DNA from: Dokdonia sp. PRO95 | GTDB taxonomy: Bacteria > Bacteroidota > Bacteroidia > Flavobacteriales > Flavobacteriaceae | DNA length: 64,000 bases | Direction: 5' to 3' | Assembly (NCBI RefSeq): GCF_000355805.1 | Contig: NZ_CM001837.1 | Span: 2,309,299 to 2,373,298 of the forward strand | Shown: positions 44,985-53,401 of the stretch, in pieces | How positions within the stretch are numbered: position 1 is the first letter of the stretch | Layout of the letters: the number at the start of each line of letters is the position of its first letter | Position numbers and translations under genes: made by a program | The notes under the pieces: model-generated | Databases searched by the model: none | Told to the model about the DNA's origin: nothing | The model's input: the letters and a program-made list of their open reading frames with translations, nothing else

Positions 44985-45185
44985 TCAATCATTTTCAGAT
45001 AATGAGAAAAATTCATTTACTGGCTTTTTAAATAACTCAGAAAGTTTTAGTGCTAGTACCGTAGAGGGTACGTAGCGATTTTTTTCTATCGAATTTATGG
45101 TTTGCCTCGAGACACCTATTTTCTTTGCAAGATCATCTTGTGTAAGATTGAGGATAGCACGCTCTACTTTAAGTGTATTAGTCAT
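44985..45185 (-). CDS. Small XRE-type regulator (YozG-like)
   Basis: A 66-residue single-domain HTH protein: LKVERAILNLTQDDLAKKIG, then VSRQTINSIEKNRYVPSTVL. The start at 45185 (MTNTLKV) overlaps the stop of the membrane-protein gene upstream by eight bases, so translation is coupled; the longer frame from 45257 is rejected. This regulator-membrane pair is common, and a TTTACTTTA-type inverted repeat precedes the operon, a likely operator. Confidence 0.9.
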   Translation of the reverse strand: MTNTLKVERAILNLTQDDLAKKIGVSRQTINSIEKNRYVPSTVLALKLSELFKKPVNEFFSLSEND

Positions 45186-45636
45186 CTGCACCACTTTTAA
45201 ATAGATGAAAAAATAAAATCTGACAGAATAGCAACACCCATAACACAAAGAAATCATTTACTGGCTTTAAAGATGAGCCCCCGTTTATTAAAGCATCTGC
45301 TCCTAGATTTATAAAAGGCATCACAAGCGTTTGTAGCACGCCTACAATAAAGGCAATCATATAAGATCTCATGCGCATGCTCTTTATAAACTCATCTTCT
45401 ATCGGTTCTTTAGATAGAGATACTGTAAGAAGACCAACGAGCATTGTATATTTTACAATAATTATAATGGTAGACTTTAGGGTATAATCTGTTACGATAA
45501 TACTTGTTGCGATTAGAGAGAGAAAAGAAGCAATAAACAAAATCCAGCCTATTCTTTTGAATTTATGTGGTAATTGAAATTTACTAAGCTTCTCAAGGCT
45601 CTTGCGCTCGCAGGCAATTATTTTTTTAAAATTCAT
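45178..45636 (-). CDS. Four-helix membrane protein paired with the XRE regulator
   Basis: A 152-residue protein with a basic N-terminus (KKIIACERKSLEKLSKFQLP) and four membrane helices around residues 28-48, 58-78, 90-110 and 125-145. The family is not named with certainty but resembles partner proteins of YozG-like regulators. It is the first gene of the two-gene unit. Role unknown. Confidence 0.75.
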   Translation of the reverse strand: MNFKKIIACERKSLEKLSKFQLPHKFKRIGWILFIASFLSLIATSIIVTDYTLKSTIIIIVKYTMLVGLLTVSLSKEPIEDEFIKSMRMRSYMIAFIVGVLQTLVMPFINLGADALINGGSSLKPVNDFFVLWVLLFCQILFFHLFKSGADD

Positions 45637-45667
45637 AATAATAACGTTTAAGTGAAAACAACCTAGC

Positions 45668-45716
45668 TTTACTTTATGTAAAGTAAATTTGTTATAATGT
45701 CAAATATACTTTACAT
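45668..45716. promoter_or_regulatory. Candidate operator of the XRE-membrane operon
   Basis: TTTACTTTA/TAAAGTAAA with a two-base centre (45668-45687) lies about 30 bases upstream of the operon start. A half site TACTTTACAT follows near 45707. The next gene on the plus strand starts at 45782, so the sites lie in the shared divergent promoter region. Confidence 0.55.
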
Positions 45717-45781
45717 TTTTGATACTTGAACTATTCTCTTCTAGTTTTTCTCTAATCTTAAGAATATTCTACATTTGTGCT

Positions 45782-46567
45782 ATGTCAAAATATATTTCTA
45801 GTATCCAGAATCCAGCTGTAAAAAGACTGTTACAACTTCAAGATAAGTCACGCGCACGTAAGAAGGAGGGTGGTTTTATTATAGAAGGTGTGAGGGAGAT
45901 AGCGCTTGCTATAGCCGGAGGATACGAGATTACAGAGGTTTATTTTAATGAAGCTGTAATTTCAGAAGATGAGGTTGCTGGGATGGTAAATGACACAGCG
46001 ATGATGACAAGCTTATCTGCCGAGGTATACCAGAAAGTAGCTTACAGAGCAGGGACGGAGGGTGTTATCGCTTTCGCGAAAGCGGAAACTAAAACCTTAC
46101 ATGAGTTGGCGCTACCTGAAAATCCTCTACTATTAATCGCCGAAGCACCAGAAAAACCTGGAAATATAGGCGCACTATTAAGAACAGCAGACGCTGCTGG
46201 GGTAGATGCAGTAATTATTGCAAATCCCAAAACAGATTTATACAATCCTAATATCATACGATCAAGTGTAGGGTGTGTGTTTACCACACAAATAGCAACA
46301 GGGTCAACTGCTGAGGTGATTTCGTTTTTACAAGAAAAAGGAATAGCGGTTTACAGTGCTATTTTACAAGAAGCGGTAGACTATGCAGCACAAGATTATA
46401 CAACGCCTACCGCAATAGTGGTAGGTACAGAAGCCACAGGATTATCTCAAGAATGGCGCAGGGTGGGTACAAATATTAAAATACCTATGCGAGGTAAAAT
46501 AGACTCTATGAATGTCTCAGTTGCTGCCGGAATCTTAGTTTTTGAAGCACGCAGGCAACGTGGGTAG
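45782..46567 (+). CDS. TrmH/SpoU-family RNA 2'-O-methyltransferase
   Basis: A 261-residue SPOUT methyltransferase. N-terminal substrate-binding domain (KYISSIQNPAVKRLLQLQDK, FIIEGVREIALA), then the knotted catalytic domain with EAPEKPGNIGALLRTADAAG (motif 1), IVVGTEATGLS (motif 2) and IPMRGKIDSMNVSVAAGIL (motif 3, SAM site). The start at 45782 is used; the 21 residues before it are not conserved. Palindrome copy 13 encodes AFAKAE in the linker between the domains. The RNA target is unknown. Confidence 0.95.
   Translation: MSKYISSIQNPAVKRLLQLQDKSRARKKEGGFIIEGVREIALAIAGGYEITEVYFNEAVISEDEVAGMVNDTAMMTSLSAEVYQKVAYRAGTEGVIAFAKAETKTLHELALPENPLLLIAEAPEKPGNIGALLRTADAAGVDAVIIANPKTDLYNPNIIRSSVGCVFTTQIATGSTAEVISFLQEKGIAVYSAILQEAVDYAAQDYTTPTAIVVGTEATGLSQEWRRVGTNIKIPMRGKIDSMNVSVAAGILVFEARRQRG
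46069..46084. repeat. TTTCGCGAAA palindrome copy 13, inside the RNA methyltransferase gene
   Basis: CGCTTTCGCGAAAGCG, full symmetric form, read on the plus strand as Ala-Phe-Ala-Lys-Ala in the interdomain linker. Confidence 0.9.
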
Positions 46568-46593
46568 TAGGTATTTTAAGAAGGAAAAGACGC

Positions 46594-47319
46594 TTAATCA
46601 ATAAGGGCAATCTTCATATATACATTGGCTAGTGGCCACTCGCTACCATCAACTTTTAGCTTATTGATTTCATCTACAACGTGCATTCCTTTAGTCACTC
46701 GGCCAAAAACGGTGTGATCTCCATCAAGGTGATGCGCTCCACGTGCAGGTTGTACAATAAAAAACTCAAAGGGAGCAGTCGCATTACTCACATTTTGCTC
46801 GGTATACTTAGCCGATGAAAATGCTCCACGGGTGTGTGTATGTGTAGGATTTGCTTCATTTGGTATCAAGTAACTCCCAAAGCTCGCTCTGTTGCGCGCA
46901 GTGCCTTGCGTATCATTGTTACCTCCTTGTACAACAAAATCAGGCGACACTCGGTGGAACTGCGTCGTATTAAAATAGCCGTTTTTTACGAGCATGATAA
47001 AGTTTGCTCTGTGTAGCGGAGTATCTGTAAAAAGCTCCACTTCTATTTCTCCAAAACGTGTGGTAATCTTAACCTTAGTCTCAGGATTCTTTTCCCCATA
47101 AGCTGTGAGAAAGTCAATAACCATTTCCTGTCCACTTATGGTAGGATTTTTTAAAGTACCCATTACTAGTGATGGATCTACTGTTTTTATGACTTTTTGT
47201 TGCAGTGCTATCGTGTCTTTTTTTGGCACTTCTTCCTCTACAGAAATAGGTGCAGATTTCTTATCTTGACAACTTGAGCTCGCTAGTAGCGCTATAATAA
47301 TCCAGAGATACGTACGCAT
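46594..47319 (-). CDS. Cyclophilin-type peptidyl-prolyl isomerase, lipoprotein
   Basis: A 241-residue periplasmic folding catalyst. MRTYLWIIIALLASSSCQDK is a lipoprotein signal (lipobox SSSC). The cyclophilin domain (about residues 85-240) has FTDTPLHRANFIMLVKNGYF, TQFHRVSPDFVVQGG with the catalytic Arg, and HHLDGDHTVFGRVTKGM. The start at 47319 is chosen since it gives the signal peptide; the longer frame from 47355 overlaps the divergent Nudix gene. The two start codons are then only two bases apart. Confidence 0.93.
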   Translation of the reverse strand: MRTYLWIIIALLASSSCQDKKSAPISVEEEVPKKDTIALQQKVIKTVDPSLVMGTLKNPTISGQEMVIDFLTAYGEKNPETKVKITTRFGEIEVELFTDTPLHRANFIMLVKNGYFNTTQFHRVSPDFVVQGGNNDTQGTARNRASFGSYLIPNEANPTHTHTRGAFSSAKYTEQNVSNATAPFEFFIVQPARGAHHLDGDHTVFGRVTKGMHVVDEINKLKVDGSEWPLANVYMKIALID

Positions 47320-47321
47320 AA

Positions 47322-47969
47322 ATGAAATTTGAATCATTTTTAGAATTAGCTTCAAAAATAGGAAATCTCCCGCTTCCAGGGCGCGATGTGCAACTAGAGA
47401 TGGCGCCCAATGAACGCCTGAGAGAACTAGAAGAACTAGAGATTTCTACCCGCAAGCCTAGACAGGCTGGTGTGATGTGTTTATTTTATCCCACACCAGA
47501 TGGAGATACGGAGTTTATTCTCATTTTACGTAAGACTTATAAAGGTGTTCATTCTAATCAAGTTGGGTTTCCTGGTGGAAAAGTAGAGCTTACAGATAGG
47601 GATCTTGCGCATACAGCATTGCGAGAGACCGAAGAGGAGGTAGGTGTCCCGCAATCTCATGTTACAATTACTCGTAAACTCACAAATATTTACATTCCAC
47701 CTAGTAATTTCTGGGTGCAGTCATTTATAGGACATCTAGATCATACTCCTGCATTTATTGCTCAAGAAAGCGAAGTGGAGTCTTTAATCCCTGTACCACT
47801 TTCTGAATTTCTCACTGACGACTGTATAACCACTCAAAATCTCTCTACCTCGTATATGGATGATATGGAGGTACCAGCATATAAATTACAGGGTCATATC
47901 GTTTGGGGAGCTACGGCAATGATGCTCAGTGAGGTACGATCGCTTCTTAACACTTCTTTAAAATTGTAA
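47322..47969 (+). CDS. Nudix hydrolase, CoA pyrophosphatase type
   Basis: A 215-residue hydrolase of the NUDT7/8-YeaB type, which splits CoA or acyl-CoA to phosphopantetheine and ADP. The CoA-Nudix signature before the box is present (TYKGVHSNQVGFPGGKVE), and the Nudix box GGKVELTDRDLAHTALRETE continues to EEVGV with the REtxEE metal ligands. The start ATG lies two bases from that of the divergent cyclophilin gene, so its promoter must lie inside the cyclophilin gene. Confidence 0.93.
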   Translation: MKFESFLELASKIGNLPLPGRDVQLEMAPNERLRELEELEISTRKPRQAGVMCLFYPTPDGDTEFILILRKTYKGVHSNQVGFPGGKVELTDRDLAHTALRETEEEVGVPQSHVTITRKLTNIYIPPSNFWVQSFIGHLDHTPAFIAQESEVESLIPVPLSEFLTDDCITTQNLSTSYMDDMEVPAYKLQGHIVWGATAMMLSEVRSLLNTSLKL

Positions 47970-48006
47970 CGCCTTTTGTATCTTTACAGGCTGTTTGTAA
48001 CCAAGT

Positions 48007-48024
48007 ACGCTTTCGCGAAAGCGC
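48007..48024. repeat. TTTCGCGAAA palindrome copy 14 (full)
   Basis: ACGCTTTCGCGAAAGCGC followed by ACTCAAA, between the Nudix and acyltransferase genes on the same strand. Confidence 0.9.
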
Positions 48025-48055
48025 ACTCAAACACAACCAATTTTTAAACGATACA

Positions 48056-48859
48056 ATGGGGCTATTTAAAAAAAATCCATTTGGACATATACTATTCTTA
48101 AAACGCTGGCTCATAAGAATTGCTGGTGCAATGACGCATAGACGTTATCGCGGTTTTAATGAATTACAAATAGAAGGGTCAGAAATACTGACTAATCTTC
48201 CAGATAAGAACGTATTATTTGTTTCAAATCACCAGACATATTTTGCAGATGTGGTTTCTATGTTTCACGTATTTAACGCAAGTTTAAGTGGCCGTACAGA
48301 TTCTATAAAAAACATAGGATATCTGTGGGATCCAAAACTTAATCTATACTACGTGGCTGCTGGAGAAACGATGAAAACAGGCTTACTGCCTCGTATTTTT
48401 GCATATGCAGGGGCGATTACAGTAAGTCGTACTTGGAGAGAAAAAGGTAAAGAAATAGATCGCCAAGTAAACCTTAAGGATACTGAGAATATAGGTATTG
48501 CTCTAGATGATGGCTGGGTAATTACATTCCCTCAAGGAACTACAAAACCATGGAAACCTATTAGAAAAGGAACCGCTCACATCATTAAGAACTATAAGCC
48601 TATTGTCGTGCCTATTGTGATAGATGGTTTTAGAAGGAGTTTTGATAAGAAAGGACTGCGCATTAAAAAACGCGGTATTCTTCAATCTTTTGAAGTAAAA
48701 GAACCGCTAGTAATAGACTACGAAAACGACTCTGTAGAGAAAATTGTAGAGCAATTAGAATACGCAATCGAGCAACATCCGTCTTTCTTAAAGGTAATCC
48801 CTATGGAAGAGATAGAAGCAGAAGAAGAGCTTAATAAAAAGAGAAAGTGGGACTATTAA
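48056..48859 (+). CDS. 1-acyl-glycerol-3-phosphate acyltransferase-like (PlsC family)
   Basis: A 267-residue membrane-associated acyltransferase. Motif I is SNHQTYFADVVSM: His and Asp are separated by five residues, not the usual four (NHxxxxD). Motif III appears as FPQGTTKPWKP instead of FPEGTR, and PIVVPIVIDGFRRSF is motif IV. It probably adds the second acyl chain in phospholipid synthesis, but the altered motifs suggest a Bacteroidetes side branch with a different acceptor. Confidence 0.85.
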   Translation: MGLFKKNPFGHILFLKRWLIRIAGAMTHRRYRGFNELQIEGSEILTNLPDKNVLFVSNHQTYFADVVSMFHVFNASLSGRTDSIKNIGYLWDPKLNLYYVAAGETMKTGLLPRIFAYAGAITVSRTWREKGKEIDRQVNLKDTENIGIALDDGWVITFPQGTTKPWKPIRKGTAHIIKNYKPIVVPIVIDGFRRSFDKKGLRIKKRGILQSFEVKEPLVIDYENDSVEKIVEQLEYAIEQHPSFLKVIPMEEIEAEEELNKKRKWDY

Positions 48860-48881
48860 TGTTTCAACTTACGAAGAAAAA

Positions 48882-48918
48882 AAAGCGAGAGCGACCTTTA
48901 CGGTCGCTCTCGCTTTTT
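48882..48918. terminator. Strong bidirectional terminator
   Basis: AAAGCGAGAGCGACC/GGTCGCTCTCGCTTT, a perfect 15-base stem with a five-base loop and A/T runs at both sides, between the convergent acyltransferase gene and the sigma-factor operon. Confidence 0.93.
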
Positions 48919-48978
48919 ATATGCTAAAAAGGCAACAGCTTGACCTATTGCCTTAATCAGAACTCAAACCCCCTAGAT

Positions 48979-49593
48979 TTAAAGTTCCAATTTTTTAAGT
49001 TGATTGTAATTTTCTTTGAGCCTTTTAGTCAAGCGTCCATATATAAGTCTATATATTAAAAGCAGGACTCCAATAAATAAACCTAACATTAATAATACTA
49101 CAATTAAAAGAACCACTGGGCTGGCAATTTTAAAAGTGTCAGGACTATTATAATATGCTACGCCAGATATTAATAATGAACCAATGAAAATGAAGCTTAC
49201 ATTAAACCATATATAAAGCTTGACAGTACCTCTAGCTTTTAAGATGTTTTTCATCAAGTTTTTTGCATTATCTGTTGCTTTAATCGATTTATAATTCAAG
49301 TAAAAACAAACAACGAAGTAGGCTAAGGCGACATAATTTATAACTAATAAAACATTGTCTATCGTAGTTATTCCAGCTTTTTCTACAAATGCTATATTAG
49401 CATCTCTTTGTTCTAATACAAAGTTGAGTATAATCCAAAAGGCAAATTCAATGATACTTATAAAAAGTATCCACTTTACTACAGAAGAAGACTTCTTAAG
49501 TAGCATAGGGTATAATTCTTCTTTTGTATATTTTGGAAGTGATCCTTCCTGTTTTTGCCAATCTTTCTTTAGCATTTCTAGTTCATCTACCAT
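48979..49593 (-). CDS. Membrane protein co-encoded with an ECF sigma factor
   Basis: A 204-residue protein. A short cytoplasmic N-terminus (MVDELEMLKKDWQKQEGSLP) leads to four membrane helices and a basic C-terminus (KRLKENYNQLKKLEL). It lies three bases downstream of the sigma gene. Position and size suggest an anti-sigma factor, but the usual zinc-binding anti-sigma motif is not present, so the role is inferred from context. Confidence 0.75.
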   Translation of the reverse strand: MVDELEMLKKDWQKQEGSLPKYTKEELYPMLLKKSSSVVKWILFISIIEFAFWIILNFVLEQRDANIAFVEKAGITTIDNVLLVINYVALAYFVVCFYLNYKSIKATDNAKNLMKNILKARGTVKLYIWFNVSFIFIGSLLISGVAYYNSPDTFKIASPVVLLIVVLLMLGLFIGVLLLIYRLIYGRLTKRLKENYNQLKKLEL

Positions 49594-49596
49594 AGC

Positions 49597-50091
49597 TTAT
49601 GGATTTAATATTTTTTTGAGCTTTTTCTTCACTCTGTTCATCTTCACTCTTGCATTCACCTCTGTGATACCTAGGGTTTCAGAGATTTCACTGTAGTTTT
49701 TATCTTCTAGATATAAAAAGACGAGTGCCTTATCTATGTCATTAAGCTCTTTTACTGCGCTATACATCAACTTTAATTGTTGCTCGACGGTATCATCATA
49801 TTCTTCTGATGATATACGAAACATGACAGAATCAAAATCTTGAGTCTGGACCGTTCTTTTAGATTTACGATATAGAGTGATGGCGGTATTTAATCCCACG
49901 CGGTACATCCACGTACTGAACTTTGAATCTCCTCTAAACTTAGGGAAGGCTCGCCATAATTGTATCGTAATTTCTTGAAAAAGATCATTGTGTTGATCCC
50001 GATTGTTGGTATACAAACGGCATATTTTATGCACAATATTCTGGTTCTCTTCCAGAAGGGTTACAAAATTTTCTTCGACTGTTTTATCCAA
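49597..50091 (-). CDS. RNA polymerase sigma factor, ECF type
   Basis: A 164-residue sigma-70 family factor. Region 2 (KICRLYTNNRDQHNDLFQEI, then FSTWMYRVGLNTAITLYRKS) and region 4 (VFLYLEDKNYSEISETLGIT, then VKMNRVKKKLKKIL) are separated by a short linker. It is the first gene of a two-gene operon with a membrane protein. Target promoters are not known. Confidence 0.95.
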   Translation of the reverse strand: MDKTVEENFVTLLEENQNIVHKICRLYTNNRDQHNDLFQEITIQLWRAFPKFRGDSKFSTWMYRVGLNTAITLYRKSKRTVQTQDFDSVMFRISSEEYDDTVEQQLKLMYSAVKELNDIDKALVFLYLEDKNYSEISETLGITEVNARVKMNRVKKKLKKILNP

Positions 50092-50238
50092 TGGTTGGTG
50101 GCTTAGTTAATGGTAAGTAGAGATTTCTTACAAAGTGTTACAGAATATTGATAAAAGTTTTAGTCAAATCCCGGTAACGTCCAACTATCCCTATATAACT
50201 GATCCTTGAGATGATCAATCGGTACATTATTAAAAAGA

Positions 50239-50275
50239 AAAAAACCTCTGCTCCCTAATTGCAGAGGTTTTTTCT
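50239..50275 (+). terminator. Terminator-like hairpin without an upstream gene
   Basis: AAAAAACCTCTGC/GCAGAGGTTTTTT, a perfect 13-base stem with a nine-base loop, in the 588-base gap between the divergent sigma and TonB-receptor genes. No gene ends here on either strand. Confidence 0.8.
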
Positions 50276-50617
50276 TACATGTTAAATCCTTGAACTTTTA
50301 ACGGGATAAATATAGATATAATAGTTGTGTAAGTACATCCCCATATGTTACGTTTAAGTAAAATCAATTGCAAATTATTGTTGATTATAGCTTTAGTAAA
50401 CACGTTTATAGTTCATTAAAAAAGGAATTTTAATTTAATTTTTTTTTTCAATTTTTTCGTTTTTCAGACAAAAGCAAATATTGTGGTAGTTACGCAAACG
50501 TTATAAATGATTTTTGATTTCAAAGCCTTCTCAAGTTGCTGTAATCAATAATGACAAAATACGCTCTCTATCGGGATAACTACAACTGAGAACTCAAAAA
50601 TGACGGTTGGGAGTATT

Positions 50618-50636
50618 ACGCTTTCGCGAAAGCGTA
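50618..50636. repeat. TTTCGCGAAA palindrome copy 15 (full)
   Basis: ACGCTTTCGCGAAAGCGTA preceded by GGAGTATT, about 44 bases upstream of the TonB-receptor start codon. Confidence 0.9.
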
Positions 50637-50679
50637 GTTCGCTTCATATTTGCTCAACAATCAATCAACCGAACTATTT

Positions 50680-52845
50680 ATGAAATCGCTTTTACATATT
50701 CTCGTTTACCTAATTTGCTATCAACTAGCTGCTCAGACCGTCGTCTCAGGAAAAGTTACAGACTCAAAAGGAATACCCATAGAAGGAGCAAATATTTTTC
50801 TAGACGCGACTTATGATGGAACTAGTACTGCAGCAGATGGATCATTCTCATTTACCACGACCGAAGAGGGAACCCAACTGCTTAAAGTTACCTTCTTATC
50901 ATATGAGCCATTTGAGTTATTCATGGACGTCACAACCTTTAATAATCTTAACATTGTTTTGAGGGAAGATGTAAACTCACTAGATACGGTTGTACTTTCG
51001 GCAGGGACATTTGAGGCTAGTGATAATAGTAAAGTATCTGTGCTTAAGCCGCTTGATGTTGTGACTACGGCAAGTGCGCTAGGAGATTTTGTAGGTGCAT
51101 TACAAACACTCCCAGGTACAACCACAGTTGCAGAGGATGGTAGGCTCTTTGTACGGGGAGGAGATGCTGGAGAAACACAGATATTTATAGATGGCATACG
51201 TGTGTTTACTCCATATACACCTACAGCAAATAATACACCTACTCGTGGCAGGTATAGTCCTTTTCTTTTTGACGGGATTACATTTTCTACTGGGGGATAC
51301 TCGGCCGAGTATGGTGAGGCTTTGTCAAGCGTTTTATTACTGAATACTATAGATGAACCAGATCAAAATAAGACAGATATCTCTCTCATGTCTGTAGGCG
51401 GCGGACTAGGAATTACCAGAAAATGGGAGAAGAGTTCGCTTAGTGTAAGTACATCATATATAAACCTTGCTCCCTATGTGGCATTATTTTCTAATCGTAA
51501 TAATTTTAATAAGCCTTTTCAAACCTTTTCAGGAGAAGCGGTATATCGTTACAGAACTGAAAATGGCTTGTTTAAATTATATGCAGCGGGAGACACGACA
51601 AGTTTTGACATAACGCAAGAGGATATTAATAATCCAGAAGGGTTCACGTTAGGCTTAAAAAATACCAATGTTTATGTAAACTCAAATTATACAGGTATGT
51701 TAAGTGACACCTGGAGTATACAAACAGGAGGGAGTTATACAAGTGCTCAAAATAATAGGTCACTACAATCGACTACTAATATTGATAACAAAGAAAATAG
51801 CGCACATCTTAAAGTCAAACTTAAAAAGCGTTTTTCAAACAGACTTAAACTCGCCTTTGGTGCAGAACATTTTATAACAGATTTTAAAGAAAATTTTAGT
51901 GGTTCTTTTGAAGATCAGAATATTGTAGCTGCATATGATTTTAAGAGTAATATTTCGGCAGCCTTTGTAGAAAGTGACATCATCTTCTCTCGCAATTTTG
52001 CATTGAAGCTGGGCGCTAGGGCGAGTAATACAGATTATATGGAAAGAGTCACTTTTTCGCCTAGAGCGAGCGTAGCCTATAAAACAGGTAAGAACAGTCA
52101 GTTTTCTTTAGCGTATGGTGACTTTTATCAAAATCCGCTTAATGACTTTTTAAAATTCAGTCTTGATCTTGATGCTCAAAAGACAACACATTATATAGCA
52201 AATTACCAGTATAGCAATAATGGCCGAATCTTTAGAGCAGAGGCGTACCGTAAGAGTTATAGTAATTTGATTACCTCTAATACTATGTTTAATAGTCCAG
52301 AGAGCGTGCTTGCAAATGATGGAAATGGCTATGCTCAGGGAGTTGATGTATTTTGGAGAGATAACACGAGTATAAAAAATATGGATTACTGGGTGAGCTA
52401 TTCCTACCTAGATTCAGAAAGGAAATACCTCAATTTTGAGGAACAAGCAAGACCGTCTTTTGCTAGTCCTCATAATCTATCAGTGGTAGGTAAGTATTTT
52501 ATTAAAGATTGGAAGTCACAGGTGGGCGTAAGCTTCCAGCATAGTTCTGGACGTACCTACACAGATAAGAATAGTGTGGGCTTTTTACAAGCAAACACGA
52601 AGTCTTTTAATAGTTTAAGTGTGAACTGGGCTTATTTATTATCACAGCAAAAGGTTCTATATTTTTCTGTAAACAATGTACTTGGATTAAGAAACATAAA
52701 TGGATATCAATATGCAGATACTCCTAGTCCGGCTGGTAACTTTGACCGCAGAGCGTTACGACCAGCAACAGATCAATTCTTTTTTGTAGGCTTTTTCTGG
52801 ACCATAAGTGATGATAAAACTAGTAACCAACTAGATAATTTATAG
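50680..52845 (+). CDS. TonB-dependent receptor with carboxypeptidase-like domain
   Basis: A 721-residue outer-membrane receptor. Signal peptide MKSLLHILVYLICYQLAAQ; residues about 22-105 are the CarboxypepD_reg-like domain (VSGKVTDSKGIPIEGANIFL); the plug (about 120-215) has LPGTTTVAEDGRLFVRGGDA and ETQIFIDGIRVF; the rest is the barrel, ending in FFFVGFFWTISDDKTSNQLD. No SusD partner follows, so it is more likely a metal, siderophore or small-molecule receptor than a glycan SusC. The start at 50680 is chosen for the signal peptide. Confidence 0.93.
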   Translation: MKSLLHILVYLICYQLAAQTVVSGKVTDSKGIPIEGANIFLDATYDGTSTAADGSFSFTTTEEGTQLLKVTFLSYEPFELFMDVTTFNNLNIVLREDVNSLDTVVLSAGTFEASDNSKVSVLKPLDVVTTASALGDFVGALQTLPGTTTVAEDGRLFVRGGDAGETQIFIDGIRVFTPYTPTANNTPTRGRYSPFLFDGITFSTGGYSAEYGEALSSVLLLNTIDEPDQNKTDISLMSVGGGLGITRKWEKSSLSVSTSYINLAPYVALFSNRNNFNKPFQTFSGEAVYRYRTENGLFKLYAAGDTTSFDITQEDINNPEGFTLGLKNTNVYVNSNYTGMLSDTWSIQTGGSYTSAQNNRSLQSTTNIDNKENSAHLKVKLKKRFSNRLKLAFGAEHFITDFKENFSGSFEDQNIVAAYDFKSNISAAFVESDIIFSRNFALKLGARASNTDYMERVTFSPRASVAYKTGKNSQFSLAYGDFYQNPLNDFLKFSLDLDAQKTTHYIANYQYSNNGRIFRAEAYRKSYSNLITSNTMFNSPESVLANDGNGYAQGVDVFWRDNTSIKNMDYWVSYSYLDSERKYLNFEEQARPSFASPHNLSVVGKYFIKDWKSQVGVSFQHSSGRTYTDKNSVGFLQANTKSFNSLSVNWAYLLSQQKVLYFSVNNVLGLRNINGYQYADTPSPAGNFDRRALRPATDQFFFVGFFWTISDDKTSNQLDNL

Positions 52846-52909
52846 ATGTCATTTACGTTTTGAAGTAGTATTGTAAAAGAAGTATCTTAGTAAAAAATAA
52901 TTAGAGTCT

Positions 52910-53278
52910 ATGAAATATTTACTTGTTGTATGCTGTTTGCTGATGTTTGTTTCTTGTGGAGATGATGATCAACCAGACCCAATCGTAGAGATTTGTACTA
53001 CTGAAGTGGTGCCATCCTTTAGAATTACCGTAAGAAATACTGAAGATAATTCTTTACTAGAAGGAGTAAGTGTAGTGGCTAAAGATCAGCAGTTTGAGGC
53101 TACGCTTACAGAAGAAAGTCCTGGAGTATACGTAGGACCAGATGAGCGTACGGGAAGTTATTTCTTAATTATTCAAAAAGATAACTTCCAGACCATCATT
53201 ACAGAGACCTTTATGGTAGAGGAAGATGAGTGTCATGTAATTACTGTTGCAAGATCATTTACATTACAACCACTGTAA
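52910..53278 (+). CDS. Small lipoprotein downstream of the TonB receptor
   Basis: A 122-residue lipoprotein: MKYLLVVCCLLMFVSCGDDD with lipobox VSCG and acidic +2 residues typical of surface export in Bacteroidetes (the export rule is known for Capnocytophaga and Bacteroides). One beta-sandwich-like domain (SFRITVRNTEDNSLLEGVSV) resembles the regulatory-type Ig fold, with two further Cys. It could be an accessory of the receptor 64 bases upstream. Function unknown. Confidence 0.8.
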   Translation: MKYLLVVCCLLMFVSCGDDDQPDPIVEICTTEVVPSFRITVRNTEDNSLLEGVSVVAKDQQFEATLTEESPGVYVGPDERTGSYFLIIQKDNFQTIITETFMVEEDECHVITVARSFTLQPL

Positions 53279-53302
53279 TAAATAATTTTTTTATTCATAA
53301 TG

Positions 53303-53332
53303 AAGCCCAAAGAAATCTTTGGGCTTTTTTTA
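53303..53332 (+). terminator. Terminator of the TonB-lipoprotein pair
   Basis: AAGCCCAAAGA/TCTTTGGGCTT stem with a two-base loop, followed by TTTTT. Confidence 0.9.
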
Positions 53333-53401
53333 TGCTTGTATGGTTGTAACAAGTAAGAGCTTATAGCTACCTATAGATACACAATCAAAAAAACAACAAG
53401 T

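Larger units (their letters stand above)
50092..50679. other. Gene-free gap upstream of the TonB receptor
   Basis: It holds the hairpin at 50239-50275, an AT-rich stretch around 50400-50460, palindrome copy 15 and presumably the promoters of both flanking genes. A small inverted repeat TGATC/GATCA is near 50199-50216. No supported coding frame was found. Confidence 0.6.

Noticed and set aside
51000-51197. A minus-strand Ser/Thr-rich frame inside the TonB receptor
   Set aside because: Antisense shadow of the receptor plug and N-terminal domain.
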